Shown here piece by piece: positions 1-13,194 of a stretch of DNA of 64,000 bases. The translations under genes were made by a program, and so were the position numbers. Source of the stretch: Dioscorea cayenensis subsp. rotundata (Eukaryota; Streptophyta; Magnoliopsida; Dioscoreales; Dioscoreaceae); the NCBI RefSeq assembly GCF_009730915.1, contig NC_052498.1, forward strand, positions 1 through 64,000, written 5' to 3'. Below the pieces are notes generated by a model. It searched no databases, had not been told where the DNA came from, and saw only the letters and a program-made list of their open reading frames with translations. Numbering within the stretch: position 1 is the stretch's first letter; the number at the start of each line of letters is the position of its first letter.

Positions 1-793
1 ATAGAAAAAATAGTATTTTTTAGCTTTAGTTTTTGAATAATTCTTTTTATTTATCCGTGTTTATGAAGGTGGTAGTAAAACTAACATATTGAATTTTAAA
101 ATTTTTCTAAAAAACAATCTAAAGATGGATAATTTAAAATACAAGAGTTCAGTCAACCGAATTAAAACTCCAAGGACTAATTGCAAATTATAAGCCTTTC
201 ATTTTATAAGTAAATATTAAATACTACGCCTAAATTTGTTGTCTGCAAAGACTCACAATTTTTGACATTGACTCCCTAAGAAATTCAATAATTAAGATTA
301 AAACAATGAGTTGTTGATCAATCATATCAACCACACATAGTAGGCCATTCATGTATGACAAGAGAATTGAGAAAGAAAATCCACTAGGGAAGCTCAAGAG
401 GTATAAACAAAATCATTCATAGATAACAACATTTCAATGATGAGACTTGTGTTTGTGATTTAACAACCACCAAAGCCTCTTCAATTGAATGTGAAAACAA
501 AGTTGCCAAACTTTGGCATGATACTGAAACAACATTAAGTCTCCTTGACTTTGATGGAGCATGACATCTTCCTCAATGCTTTGATAGATCAAAATCATAC
601 ACAATGGTACATATATGTATTTATATCCTGAAACCATCTTTGAGTTTTGCTTATCAATTAGAAGCACCGAGAGTTTTTTCTGCGACGCTGATACACAAAT
701 GATAGAGGTAAATCAATGAGAGAAAAGAGGTAAGAGTTTTGATATAAAGCAGATGGATGTAGGAGCTTTACCTGAGGAATGTTGATAACACTG
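1..793. other. left-edge noncoding sequence, 3' side of the first gene
   Basis: No convincing coding exon is seen. The part next to 793 is probably 3' untranslated sequence of the minus-strand gene that stops at 794-796. A GT donor-like site about 30 bases past that stop (CAG/GTAAAG on the minus strand, near 770) suggests a possible 3'-UTR intron. Further left the sequence is AT-rich without recognisable repeats. Confidence 0.45.
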
Positions 794-3200
794 TCACTGT
801 GCCTGGTCTTTTGTAGCAAGTTCCTTTCTTTTACTGTCATCTTTATCCTGTAATTGAATGTAAGTTTAAAACCACAGAAAATTTATAGAGGTTTACCGGA
901 CTTCAAACACTACTACATATGGAAGTCATTGGTGAAGCAGTTTATCTATGCTGACATCAGTGACTTATAAGCAGCATGATTCACGTGTATGATCTAAAGA
1001 GCATTGATTGTTATAAAAAAAAGATCAACTCAAATGCATAAGAATGCACCGTCACTAGGAACACCTTACCAAGTCATCCATATACACAAAGTGACGCCAC
1101 ATGAATATGATTTTACACAACAAAACTAATGCTTCTATTGATTTCTACATAAAATGGAATATGCAAATACTGTATCAGATAGCAGTTCTCATTAGCTCGC
1201 TCCTTGCTCCTTCAAGCATCGGACTTACTGTATTGCACAAATGACCTTAACAATGGGCCTCCATTAGATGAAACAGTTAAAAACCCATAATTCTAAGCTT
1301 TCAGAAATCAGTAGCATATTGGATCACTCTCTTCTGGTCGGTTTATAAATTACTATTCCTCCATACTTTAACTTTACCACACCTCCAAATGTAAATTCCA
1401 ATCAACCCATAAATCAGTAATAGTACAATCATCAGGCCAATGGCCCAATATCACACAAGAAAAGCTACACCACAAACCAGCTGCCTTTGAGATTATAGTA
1501 TCTTAGATTCTCAGGAATTCTCTAGCCATACAAGTTTCCCTTCCAAAAAAATAGTGTACCAGCTTTTAGTCTAATGGAATTTGACTAACTTGGTCTAAAT
1601 GCCTCAGGAAATGAGGAGCTTCGTGTCCTCAAGTTAAACCTATGTTTTATAAAGCTAGCATTAATGTAGATCATGATATCTACAATACTATCCAAAACCA
1701 CCACAGGAAACTTCTCTTGTCCCTGATTAAGGACTCCACATGATTGGCTAATCACGTCTTCATTGAACCATTGACTTTTATTAAGGCACTTCTACTAAGC
1801 CTTTGAAGAATGTAGAATTTGAATTTTGTTTACCATCACAAACTAGCAACCATTACTAAAATGTGAAAAAATGTTGCCTTCTATGAACCAGAAAATTTTG
1901 ACCCGGCCTATAAAAGAATCTGGAAGTAAAGAACAAGGAAGAAATCAAAACAGAAGGGAACTCATTTTGATGGAAAGAATTAAGAAATCATTTGAAGAAG
2001 TCTTTGCAGGGTACTTTTATATAGTTTTTTACATTTGAATCAACTTTGAACCAATAAACTCATTATTGTAAACGACATAAATGTGGTCCTCTAGCTGCAC
2101 AACACACACACACTTATTGTAGCTTGTCCACACAACAAAAATATTTAACTATCAAAGTTGTATCATGAATAAATTAGAACAAGGAAAACTTTAAACACCA
2201 ATAAAATAAAATGCAACTTGAAAGCACAAAATGTGACGCATAGAGAGAACATATCCATTTGGGTATGAAGGAATCTTTTTCGCAGCTCTCCTCAGTCACA
2301 AGAGAAGTCATATAGCATCAGAATGTAACCTTTAAATAATATGAGCCAGTGGATAGCATAGCAAAATAATTCAGATTCCATTTCACTTTAAGCCTACATT
2401 GCACACATTGTACGCAATCATTCACAGGGAATCAATAAGATTATGACTAAATAAACAAAAAGAAAAGCTATTAAATTCCAGATAAAAAGCAAAGGAGCCT
2501 CCGGAACCTCAAAAAATGAAGCAAGCCACAAATTCAGCAACAACAAAAGAGCTAAAAAGAAGACAAAAATTTGCTGCAACGAGAAAAAACAAAGAGTAAT
2601 TCAAGAGATTTAACACCATAGCAAAAGCACTAACAATCAGATCTTTCACTGAAAATCCATACCAAGCTAAAAGGCATCAAATTGAAACAAAAGGAGGAAA
2701 TACTCACCAAACCCTTGCTCTCATAGTAATCATTCAATGCCCACTGGTACTTCGATTGATTGAGACCAAACCAGTCCGCAAGGTACTCATCCAAGCTTGA
2801 GTGCACTACAAAGACATAAATTCCCAAATTAAAACAAAACCCTAAAGAATCCCAAAAACAAGCCCTAGATCTCCGGAAAGTTACCATCTTGGACTTTGGC
2901 GATAGCGTCCCAGAAAAACCCAAACGATGACGCCGACCCCTTCTGCGACGCCGGCTTCTCAAACTGCTGCGGCGGTACCTGAACCGGAGGCGGCGGCGGC
3001 GATGTCGGATCCTTTACAGCGAAAGCTGCTGCATTTACGGGACGCGGTCTAGGGATTGATCTGGGGCTAGAGGTTGGTGGTTTGGGGGAGTTTGATGAAG
3101 GTCTCGGGGTTGGTGGCGGGGTGATGAAGACGGTGTACCTTCCAGCCTTTCCAATCACCGGCGGTGGCGTGCCCTCCCATGGCTTGGGCGAGGCCGCCAT
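794..3200 (-). CDS. small conserved plant protein of unknown function (3 exons, 155 aa)
   Basis: Exons on the minus strand are 3200-2885, 2805-2708 and 847-794, with GT-AG borders and matching phases (1, then 0). The product is about 155 residues. The first about 100 residues are proline- and serine-rich and look disordered (starting MAASPKPWEGTPPP). The well-ordered part is the stretch FGFFWDAIAKVQD, then VHSSLDEYLADWFGLNQSK and YQWALNDYYESKG, which straddles the first intron. The end is charged (DKDDSKRKELATKDQAQ). There is no signal peptide, membrane segment or known catalytic motif. The aromatic, acidic core looks like a conserved plant-only family, but I cannot name a function. The start is the ATG at 3200 in a good context (GCCGCCATGG on the plus strand). 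The long second intron (about 1.86 kb) shows no further exon. The last exon is short, so its assignment is the least certain part. Confidence 0.75.
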
Positions 3201-3470
3201 GGCCCAGATCAGAGGACTAGGGTTTCGAGATAGCTCGCGGAGAACCAGAGCCGGAGCTCGAGCTCGCCAATGGTGGGAGAAAAGCAAAGGCGACCCTTTT
3301 AAATATCTAGCGAAGCATTAAATTCACCGGAAATCCCGACAAGAAAAAAGGACCACGGCTCTGTAATGGCTCTAGTCGGCTTTCTGGTCGGGTGTTTGCC
3401 TGGTTTCAAGTGGGTATTGCTCCTCGGTTACATCTCCGGTGGGAAAGCGAGCGCAGTTCTTTCTCTTTCC

Positions 3471-3610
3471 GAATATTAGGCTTGAAATTCGAGATAATAA
3501 CAATTATGCCACTGAACTGGACCATGCTGACACAGAGAAGAGGGTATTTGTAGTAAATAATTAGGAAAGCGGTGTCATAGTTGAGACTTGAGAGAACGTT
3601 AGATAAAGCA
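3471..3610 (+). repeat. diverged direct repeat, copy 1
   Basis: The stretch from GAATATTAGGCTTG to GAGAACGTTAGAT is matched about 630 bases downstream by 4098-4235. Shared blocks include GATAATAACAATTATGCCAC, AGTAAATAATTAG and GAACGT. The copies are clearly related but carry substitutions and small indels. Confidence 0.7.
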
Positions 3611-4097
3611 TGGAACACAACCATGGTGCCTATAATGCCTACTATGACACAATAATAACCAAGCTAATAAGCTTGGCCATCAAACAACCCTCTTACTTTA
3701 TTTTTGAATTAATCCAAAGAAAAAAAATATATTAAGATGTATTAGTAAAAAACTATTATATTTATTTTTTTTTTAAAGTGGATAGTAGTGGTAACAGGGT
3801 AGGACGGCAAAAGGGAGGTCCCCGTCTTTGTCCCCGCTCCCACCCCCGTCCCGTGGTGAGACAAAAAAAAATGGTATTCCATCCCGTCATTACTCCATGA
3901 TGATACATTAATAAATTTAGTTTTTTAAACTTATTTAATATCCTAAATGTATTAGTAATATACCTATAAAATAATATTTATAAAATTAAACATAAATTAT
4001 AGTATAAAAATTTACAAAAATACTCCATCAAATGCATAATATGGTATTTTACATAAATTTAAACGGTTAATGTGTAATTTTATCCGGTTGGGCTATC

Positions 4098-4235
4098 GAA
4101 CATTTAGGCTTGTAACTCAGGATAATAACAATTATGCCACTACTGAACTTCGCACTGTGATGTAAAGATGAGGCATTATAGTAAATAATTAGTAAAGTAG
4201 TGGCATATTTGAAAGAACGTCGGATTATATAAGAA
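4098..4235 (+). repeat. diverged direct repeat, copy 2
   Basis: This is the partner of 3471-3610, in the same orientation. It lies about 135 bases upstream of the start codon of the ARM-repeat-like gene and so may contribute to its promoter. Confidence 0.7.
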
Positions 4236-4368
4236 TTGGATGTGATGTTCCGCGAAGGAGAGTAACACTAACGTATGCCTGCGTTTTTGCAGAACAGTCC
4301 CTTTACTTGGTGAAATTTACAAATAGATTGAAACCTCGAAACAACCGCGAGCTTCGAGCTTGTCTTCA

Positions 4369-7084
4369 ATGGCGGCATCTCCACCTCGCTGCTATTCCCT
4401 CCCTCGCCCCCTTCTCCTGCGCCTTTCTTCTCCTATCCGCGAATCCCTATCCCAGACCCCCTATTCCCCGCCGGAGGGCTCCGCAGTCTCCGTCAAATCG
4501 CTTCTTGAAGGTCTTCTTCGTCATCGGGATCAAGTTCCCGAAGATGAATTCCGGGTTGAGATTAGGGATTTCATCTTATGCTGCGCTGCAATGGCGGCGT
4601 CGGAGGGAGTGGAGTCACCAGCGGTGTATTGGGTTCCGGCGGAGCTGGCAAAAGCCGCGAGATCGGCGTTGAGGGAGATGGCGGTCGCTGTTGGATTGAA
4701 TTCAGAGAGGGAGATGGTGGCGGAGATGATACCGGAGGTGGTGGTGCAGTTGAAGGGGGTGATTAAGGAGAGTTGTGTTGATCCTGAGTCGGTAGAGGTG
4801 GCGGCGGCATCGGCGAAGGCACCGGTTGCTTATGCCGTCTTGGCGGCGCATCAGTTCCGGTGGCTTGTGAACCAGGTATGCTGGTTTTAAGTTATGAAAA
4901 CCTAGGTACTTATTTAAGGTTACTATTTTCTCTTGAATTTGATATAAAAGTTGCAAACTTTTTTAGTCGTGTTGTGTGAATTTTAGAATTCCTTTTTTCT
5001 CTTTTGAAGAAAGATTGAATTTTTTTTTTCCTTTTCTTTTGAAATTCAGATATTGTTTCCGAACTTGGGTAAGCTAATATGGTTGGTGATCCCATGTGCT
5101 TTGACTGCATTGGATCATTGGTCGCCAGAAGTGAAGGTAACGGAGCATTATTTGTGAATCAAAAGTGGTTTTTTTTTAATTGCTGAAGTCCTGATATGAA
5201 TTGAGTGAGAAGCTTGTGCCATTGATGTTCTCTTTTGTGTTTGGACTTATGTTTGCTGATTTTAGAAACTGAAGTTTACATTGAAACCTACTGTTGCTAC
5301 TTTATTCTGTAACTCGAGCATTAGATCAAACATAGGATTGTTCTAGTTTTCATACTCTGTTGTTTTTCTGTAAGATATCACTTGGTTTTATTTTCCTTTG
5401 CTTGGGTGGCAAGACCTTAAGATATTTCTGATCATCAATGCTTCTCAACCTATTATGTTCAATTTACTTGTATAATTGTTACTGTAGTAACCTGTGATCA
5501 GTTTGATTAACTTTTGAACAAAAGTCTTTTCAAGTTTTGTATTGAAATCATCTAAGCCGCCCATCTTTGATTCAGGAGCAGGGAATGCTTACCTTTATGC
5601 ATGTCGGAAAGAACGTTACTATGGCTGAGTTAGGTTGGTATGAAGATGCAATTCTTGATGCTTGCTGTCGGAATATTGCTTCAAGTGATGAGCTATGGCA
5701 TTGTGTGGTTGAGGTGTCTGTGCTTATGTTAACTTGTTTAGAGGGAAAGAATCCTCGAAGCTCTTGGTATGCATATGTGCACTCTTCACTTGATTGCTTG
5801 TTATAAAGTAGTAATTGTTGTCATATCTGATTCAGTAGCACAAAGAGTTGTGACTTACAATTGTAGAATGGCGATTCAGATTGAGTTTATTGTTTATATT
5901 CCGCTTTGATATTGATAATACTGCATCAGTCTGGGGCTTGTGGCCATTTTGAATTGCAAAAACGTCTATCTTGACCCTTTGTAGACAAATTATGTCTACG
6001 GAATCTACCAGGTTGGGTGCAATGTTTTATCCTGTTTTGGCACTTTCTTGAAATGCAAACAAAAGGATATGCATACATCTTAGTGAATTGGGCCCGTTGT
6101 TGATGGGCGGCTATTAAAGTTAATAATACTAAAGCCCTGCTGGTCCAGTTTTCATTATTCCTACTTGTATGATTATTTTGGTTTCCAGTTTTGTTGTTAT
6201 TGTTGTTATCCAGTTTAGTAACACAATTTTTAATTATAGGTTTGAGCAAATTATGAATGAGATGCTAGGTCATTTAGAGCGTCAACCCATGAAAAAAGAC
6301 CGACGTGTTGCATGGCTTCGCCTCATTCAACCAGTATTCAATGCTATGGGTCTTGTTCTGTTGGCACACTTCCGGAGGATTTTCTCTTTGTTCTTTCATT
6401 GGATGCATGCTGATGATGATAAAACAATACTTCTGGTGAGTACCAAATGTATTGTTTGGTAACCACATGATGTGTGTCTTGTTTTTCTCTTTCATCATCT
6501 TCATTCTTTTTGTTTAAGAATTATAAACAAACCAGATCATGTATTAATTAAACTTGGCATTGCTTCAGCGCTCAACTCTGCTAAAAGAGAATTATTGGAT
6601 TTATCGAAGGATTGAACTGTTTTTCAGGTGTTGGAACGACTTAATGATATTATCAAATTAACATGGATCCGGAAATCCCCTTATTTTCAGAGGTAAGTTT
6701 AGTATTAACAGCTTTTGACACACCACAAAAGATGCAATGTTTATCAATTGTAAATCCTGATGGTTATTTTGCATTCCACTCAGACTGGTAGATGAACTCA
6801 TTCTTCTTTACAAGGAATCTGCAACCAAAAAAAGCCGAGAAATTATCCGCAATGAAATCATGCAGACACTAATATTGCTTCAAAAGTATAACAACTCAAA
6901 CTTTATAAAAGTCGCCTTTCAGTTCACAATGACGACAAACCCTAATCTTGTATTTTCGTCTGTCAGGTGCCAGGGCTTGTGCTTCGAATCAGCTTGGAAC
7001 AAGCACAACGATGATCCCGACTTAACTGTGTTGACTTCCTCCTTTAGTAATTTGGTTTGTAGTGGTCCAGAATCATGTACTTAA
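4369..7084 (+). CDS. ARM-repeat superfamily protein (7 exons, 421 aa)
   Basis: Exons are 4369-4875, 5050-5136, 5576-5766, 6240-6435, 6628-6692, 6784-6885 and 6967-7084. All have GT-AG introns and compatible phases, giving 421 residues. The start is the ATG at 4369 (MAASPPRCYSLPRPLLLRL), and the arginine- and serine-rich start could be an organelle targeting peptide. The rest is helical with long amphipathic stretches, for example LAHFRRIFSLFFHWMHADDD and VLERLNDIIKLTWIRKSPYF. It resembles the single-copy plant ARM-repeat protein typified by Arabidopsis At2g39910; that match is from memory, not a search. No catalytic motif is seen, and the precise role is unknown. The last exon (KCQGLCFESAWNKHNDDP) is short but in phase. 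The neighbouring small protein gene is divergent to it. Confidence 0.85.
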
Positions 7085-7328
7085 TCAATGATTGCTTGTT
7101 TCTGATGTGCAAATGCTCATAGTTTGCTAAAACTGATTACATGTACATAACCTTATGAGTTTTTAATTGAATTTACTGCCAATCTTTCTTTCTATCATTT
7201 GTTCATTGATGAATTTAGTATTAAAATACGAAAACTGCGATCAATTCATTCAGGCATATCGGCGAGCACTGAAATAGTCGGTACAAAATCTGATTATCTA
7301 TGTACACAGAGGCATACTTATTATTAAC

Positions 7329-7823
7329 TCAAACAGAAGAGAAAGAAGCAGAAGATGAAGTACTTGAAGAAATTTCCACAGAACCATAATAAATGAGCTC
7401 CTGAATCATCTCCTCAATGCATTCATCATCCAAACACTTCACTTCCTCTTCTTCCTTCCCCTTCAGTTCCTCACTCAAAGTTCCACAACACCTGTCGAGT
7501 TTCGCAATGAGACTCGCCGATAAAACCGATGACCTATTTGGTCCATTTGGATCGACCGGGAAATTCGTTTTCGCTCTCGGCCCGCACATAAGCCTTGCAG
7601 CCTCATCGTAGGCTCTCGCCGCATCCTCTGCCGTCTCGAATGTCCCTAGCCAAATCCTAGTCTTCCTGCACAACAAAACATTGTCTTTAATACAAAACTC
7701 AAAGCAAAATGAAAAAGAAGTGATCAAAGTTTGAGAGTTTTACAGCAAAGGATGCCTGATTTCAGAGACCCATGAGCCCCAATGCCTCTGCCTCACTCCT
7801 CTGTATCTTTGCATCTTTGGCAT
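7329..7823 (-). CDS. ERF003: AP2/ERF transcription factor, group V, ERF003-like (2 exons, 138 aa)
   Basis: Exons on the minus strand are 7823-7744 and 7665-7329. The intron splits a leucine codon inside the AP2 domain (EIRHPLL / KTRIWLGTF). That intron is the hallmark of the small group V ERFs (SHINE/WIN1 and ERF003). The AP2 domain spans about residues 6-63, with [38 protein letters not shown] and a final KTNFP. The text after the domain (acidic, [15 protein letters not shown]) resembles Arabidopsis ERF003 (At5g25190) more than the SHINE proteins. It should bind GCC-box or DRE-like elements in the nucleus. There is no EAR motif. A serine run ends the protein. The start could be M1 or M4 (MPKMQRYRG). 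The neighbouring ARM gene converges on it, only about 245 bases apart at the 3' ends. Confidence 0.92.
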
Positions 7824-7850
7824 GTTTTCTATAAACTCAATAAACACTCC

Positions 7851-7866
7851 CTCCTCTTTATATACA
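7851..7866 (-). promoter_or_regulatory. possible TATA box of the ERF003-like gene
   Basis: Read on the minus strand this is GTATATAAAGAGG, a good TATA match about 30-40 bases before the ATG at 7823. If it is used, the leader would be very short, which may favour initiation at the second methionine. Confidence 0.4.
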
Positions 7867-8729
7867 TACACATGCACAAACATTCAGAGCACAAAACCAG
7901 CATGCTGAACCATGTTACTTGGCCATGATAGACATAAAAGCATGTTGGCCAGCGAAGAAAGCGATCCGTCCGATCATCGATCAACGGCAATAAAACAGTG
8001 GAGGGGCCAATATATATATATATATATATATACAATAAAATGCATGACAAATGATTCAAGTGTCAATACATGCTCTCTGTCATGTATAAGAACAAAATCA
8101 GTTGTTTTCATGCTTGGAACTTATGAAAAGTGTGGGCCTTACAATCACAAGGCTTTGTATGGCTTTAAAGGGAACATGAGAAGATGATCAACTCCTTGTT
8201 ATATTGAAATCATCATATGGAGTTGTCAGAAGACTTCCTTGTTTCTTTCTCATCCTCTAATTCAATGCTTTGTTATCTAGCCAACTAAAAGTCTTGAAAA
8301 AAAATAAAAATGCATTAAAGAGTGAGTGTTTTTCTTTTTTTACTTTGGATTGTTTTGAAGATGAGCACATCACATGGAAGCATTTGCAAAAGCACATGAA
8401 GGTCTTGACTTTGATCACATTCACTTTGATGAGGTGTGGGTCCTATTCTGTTTGTCTATAGGGAGTAGATTGAGGAGAGGATGAAGGCATCAGAGCACAT
8501 GAGAATGGTTCATGTGCTTTGGTGATTACTTTATATCTTTGTATTTCTGTTTTTTCAGTTAATTTGGTTATAAAACTATATATATATATATATATTAGTT
8601 ATTATCTATCAAATAAAGATCTTGAATTTGGTTGTTTAGCTAATCTAAGATTTATTATTAAAGGGGTATTTTTTTTTTTCATGTTTATATTTGTGTACCT
8701 TTCTTTTTATTTTTTATTTTATTTTTTTT

Positions 8730-8772
8730 GAATAAAGTGGATAAACCACAAATTTATTAGAAAAAGATAGAA
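8730..8772 (-). mobile_element. LINE 3'-end stub
   Basis: AATAAAGTGGATAAACCACA followed by AATTTATTAG is the reverse complement of the 3' end of the LINE at 23.3-25.4 kb (CTAATAAATCTGTGG then TTTATCCACTTTATT). It is preceded by a T run, as expected for the tail of a minus-strand insertion. Only the extreme 3' end is present. Confidence 0.65.
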
Positions 8773-9655
8773 GACCTTTTTTATTTAGTACCATTGGGAT
8801 TAAGGGTTTTGATTTTTTTTTTAAAATTATATATATATATATATATATAATTATTAATTACATAGTATGTTTGGCAAATTTGTTTTGGTTAAAAATTATT
8901 TAATTATTAATGTTTGATTTGTAATATTATTTCTTTGAGGTTGGCTCAACATTTCATTCATGTATGACTATATGAGTTCAAACATTGAGAGTGTGTTTTC
9001 TTGTTCCTCAGTTTGCACGCATGGGAAAAGAAAACATGTCTTCTTGTTAGTGTACATGTGCAACCACATGATCTCAAATCAATTAAATCAAACCTTGAAA
9101 TGCTTCTAATTTTTTATCTTTTAATTAAATTTTGGTTTGTTAATGTCCAACACCAAAGATTCAGTTTTCTTATCAACAACTTTTTTTTTATTTTATAAAA
9201 ATAAATAAATCACAAATTTATTGAAAATGAAACACTGCGAATAAGTACAATACAGATAGATTATCAACAACTTATATGACATAGCTAATACTTTGATTGA
9301 TTTCTATTTAAAAAATAAATTTCAATTTTTTACTAGTTTTAAAATAATCTCTTTCTTTGACCATTCTATAATATCTACTTACCTTATCTTGTATTTTTAA
9401 CCATCACTGTAAAATTAATCTTATAGAATTTATGTATAAAAAATTATTTAAAGAGTCTATTTTTAATTATACAAATGAATCTCGTGAAATAAACAATGTT
9501 TTTTTTTTTCCAACATCACTTGGTTTGTTTAAACTAAATACTATAAAATTTTATAATAAATTATTATGAATTTTTCTCCTCCAATTGTAATTTTTTTTAT
9601 TCATAAATCATGGTCATCACTATAAATGATTTCACTTTTTGAAGCATCTTTATAA

Positions 9656-9735
9656 ATTAGGATTGGCATATATTTAGATGTCAGATATGAAATAGAATTA
9701 ATTAGGATGGCATATATTATTAGATGTCAGATCTG
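9656..9735 (+). repeat. short tandem duplication (unit about 45 bases)
   Basis: TTAGGATTGGCATATATTTA plus GATGTCAGAT is followed by TTAGGATGGCATATATTATT plus AGATGTCAGAT. It is a two-copy direct repeat with small differences. Confidence 0.7.
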
Positions 9736-10774
9736 TTTCTAACTAAAGTTTGAAATGGATGAAATGGATTTACAGCGGATTTACAATTAATGGATTTACA
9801 TCCATTTTTAAAATTTAGAAATGGATTAATGATAGAAATTAAATATGTTTATCAATTTACAAACATAAAAGTTTTTTGAAAACAAAATTTTTTAAATTTA
9901 TTGGTTTATAAATTGAAATCAATAATAGATTAAAAATAGAAAAGAATGTTCATAAACTGCAATTTTCTTATAGTTGAAACTCTTCAAGTGGAGGGTTATA
10001 TAGATGAAATAAAAATAGGTCTAAAGATATGTTTAGAAACTTTTTACAATGTGAAATATCTAAATTTGGTTTATTTAATCCGATGACTTTTGATAGAGCA
10101 ACATAAAAAGTAAAAAATTCAAGTAATTGATCAAATAATTGGGGTTAACAGCTTGTTATTGTTTAGTTGAATCACGATTATCACTTAAACCCTGCAAATC
10201 AGATTATAATTAAGTTCTTCGCTTGATATAACAAATCAACACATATACATATATAACATGAGTAATGAATGCAACAACAAATCAAATCTTTATATTTTCT
10301 ATATTTAAAGTGTTTCCCAACCAGACATCACATTGCAGTGAGCAGTGAGCAGTGATCAGTGTGATCTATGAACTTATTAATAGGGCATATAGGATTTGGG
10401 GGGACCCAAAGAGAGAGTTGAGTTTGATGAACAAGGTCCACATAAAATGATCCTACACAGAATGAACAAGGACAAAGTTGGCTACATTGGTTCAGAGAGT
10501 GTATAAGAATATAATTAGATATAATCATGCCATGCTATGCATGCATGCATGCATGCTAATAAATTGCCTAGTGTGGAGGAGATAATTAAGATGAAGGAAG
10601 AAGATGATCTTGGTTGTTGGACTTTATTTATGGTTGGAACCCAAAACATATCTATGTACAATCTGACCACAAAACTCTAGACCTAAAGATCCTCCCTAGC
10701 TACTTTCTGCTGTCATTCTGTCTTTCCCTTGCATGCTTTTATTTATTTTGTGTTTTCATGTCTCATACAGTCTT

Positions 10775-10776
<2 letters not shown>

Positions 10777-10815
<39 letters not shown>
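10777..10815. repeat. (TA)n microsatellite
   Basis: About 19 uninterrupted TA units. It is one of the longest of more than twenty TA tracts in the window and a likely polymorphic marker. Confidence 0.95.
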
Positions 10816-10818
<3 letters not shown>

Positions 10819-11134
10819 GGATGAAATATGAATCAATTATATCTTATAAGTGTGCACAGAGATAAAGTTAATATGTTAATATACTTGTACTCTCATTAGG
10901 CTATCTTATATGGTAAATGAATTGGGTGAAATTATTTTTGATGTTTTATGATCACTTAGGTGAAGTATTACGAGAGATATAAAGTGTTATTAATAATTTA
11001 TGATTAATTACTTGAATGTATGGATTATGTATTTTATATGTTAATTATACAATGGTTTTTTTATATGTCTTGATTGTCATATATGTAATTTGGATTTATT
11101 GAAAAAAAAATTATATTAAATGTAAATAATGAGG

Positions 11135-11170
<36 letters not shown>

Positions 11171-11668
11171 AAGAAATGTTACTTACTCTGTGAGATTATG
11201 ATGTTGATTGTTATTAGTAACTTATGTCGAATAGCTCCAATTAATATTTTTGTTATGAATATCTTAGATGTATGTGTCATGTTGGACATGTTAAAATCAG
11301 TTTGAAGTAGTTTATATAATGAATTGTCCTATATTTTGGTAAAATGTGAGTAATGAAAATTCTTATTAATTTTTTTAATTATTATTAAAAAATCAGTCTT
11401 TAATCAAATTGTCAAAATAGGCGATTTATTTAAGAATTCCATTGTTTGAAAAATGCCACTTGCATCCCCGTACATTAATTAAACTTAGCCAAAATTAATT
11501 AGCATTATAATTTTGAGTTGAATTTATGTAAGTCATTCAAAAAGACAAAATATCGACATCATTTTAGAACAAATTGATTAATAATCTATACTTTTACGAA
11601 TTTTCAAATTAAAATAAGCTTATCATGAAACACATGCAACATGAAGAAATTAAACTTGTTCATACTTT

Positions 11669-11708
<40 letters not shown>

Positions 11709-12431
11709 CAAAACGACATGATATCTCCTTTCTATAACAAAATAATAATCTCATAAATATAGTTTATCTACATTTTTAAAATAATAATTTCATTTTTTAT
11801 ATATATATATATGCCAAAATGGAAGATTTTGATTCTAGATGGTTTTGATTATAGACTTCCACTACTTAAAATCAAAGCGTTAGAAATTAAAAAAAGATCC
11901 ACAAAATAAAACTAAAATACCAAAGCGAAAAAAGTCAAAGTGTCCTAACTTAAGAAAATAGTACAAATCCAAGAGAAAGAGCTGTGATCAAACAAATCAA
12001 AGACCTGTTGAGTGATGTACAATAATTAAATACTATGAAGAAATGAGAGCTTGAAAAGATCGTCCAAATGGATTCCAATTAAATGGATGGTGGTGGGCAG
12101 AGAAATATTGCCATGCAAACTCATCCACAATTAATTAATTGTACGTAGAAAGTTAGAGAGTTGATATAATTAATTAATTAATTAATTAGAGAGAGGTGAG
12201 AAAGAAAACAAAAAAATAATAATAACGTGACGTCCTCTTCTCAACTCTCTAACTTTAGTTAATTTTGTAAAGCCATGCATATGCATGCACGTACGGTAGT
12301 GTGGTTGACATGCAACTACGTCTTTAATTAATTCTCTCATTCGTTGCTCTGTGGACTTTGAAAGCCACCCTTTGCTTCTTTTCTTCTTTGGATTCATTTA
12401 TTCCTAAAACATTCATGAAACCTAATGATTC

Positions 12432-12473
<42 letters not shown>

Positions 12474-13194
12474 TTATATTATCATGTTATTTATCTCTCT
12501 CTTTAATTTGTTTGTGGTGGCCTTTAAGTTTTGAATTGTTAGCTTCAATTCATATAACAATGTTGATGTACAATCTTCTAGCTTGATTTTCCCCTATATA
12601 ATTAACTGTTATCTATTCCCTTTTTATCAAATAAAACTTGATTAAAGGGGATTAATTAGCCAAATAAAGAGATTAACTTCTTTTTTTCTTTTTCTTTTTA
12701 ATTAACTCTTGATCATCTTTCTCTTTCTTTCTCAATCTTTTTAGTTGTGCTTTTAATTAGCTTGATACCTCTCTCTCTATTTTAGTTATGATAATAATTT
12801 GTCTCCTTATTTGTACATATATATCTCAATCATTCAAGTGATTTATTTTTTTTATTTTAGAGTAGTTTAGCCGCATATATACTCTATAAAAAATAAAAGT
12901 GGGAAATTACTTATGTATTATATATCTAGTAATTATTCTTATTTGTTTGCATATACTTTTAACAAAAAGTCAACTAAAAGATAATATTATATATATTTAT
13001 ATATTATGAGGAAAAGGTGATTTTTCTTCGTTATTGTCATGATCAATATATCTATAACTTATATCAATTGATTTTGAAGCTGAATTATTAATAACGACAC
13101 ATAATCTACTCAGGGTAGCGTGTATCTTTCAGTCTTGTTTGTATTTGTTTTGATTTATATATGACATGACAAATGGAATTCAACTTGTCATATT

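Larger units (their letters stand above)
3201..4368. promoter_or_regulatory. shared divergent promoter region with an internal direct repeat
   Basis: This 1.17 kb spacer separates two genes transcribed away from each other. It holds a diverged direct repeat (3471-3610 and 4098-4235, both containing ATAACAATTATGCCACT) and, between the copies, a C-rich block at 3813-3862 with repeated CCCCGTC-type motifs. Such blocks are often seen in plant transposon remnants. No single core promoter can be assigned. Confidence 0.4.
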
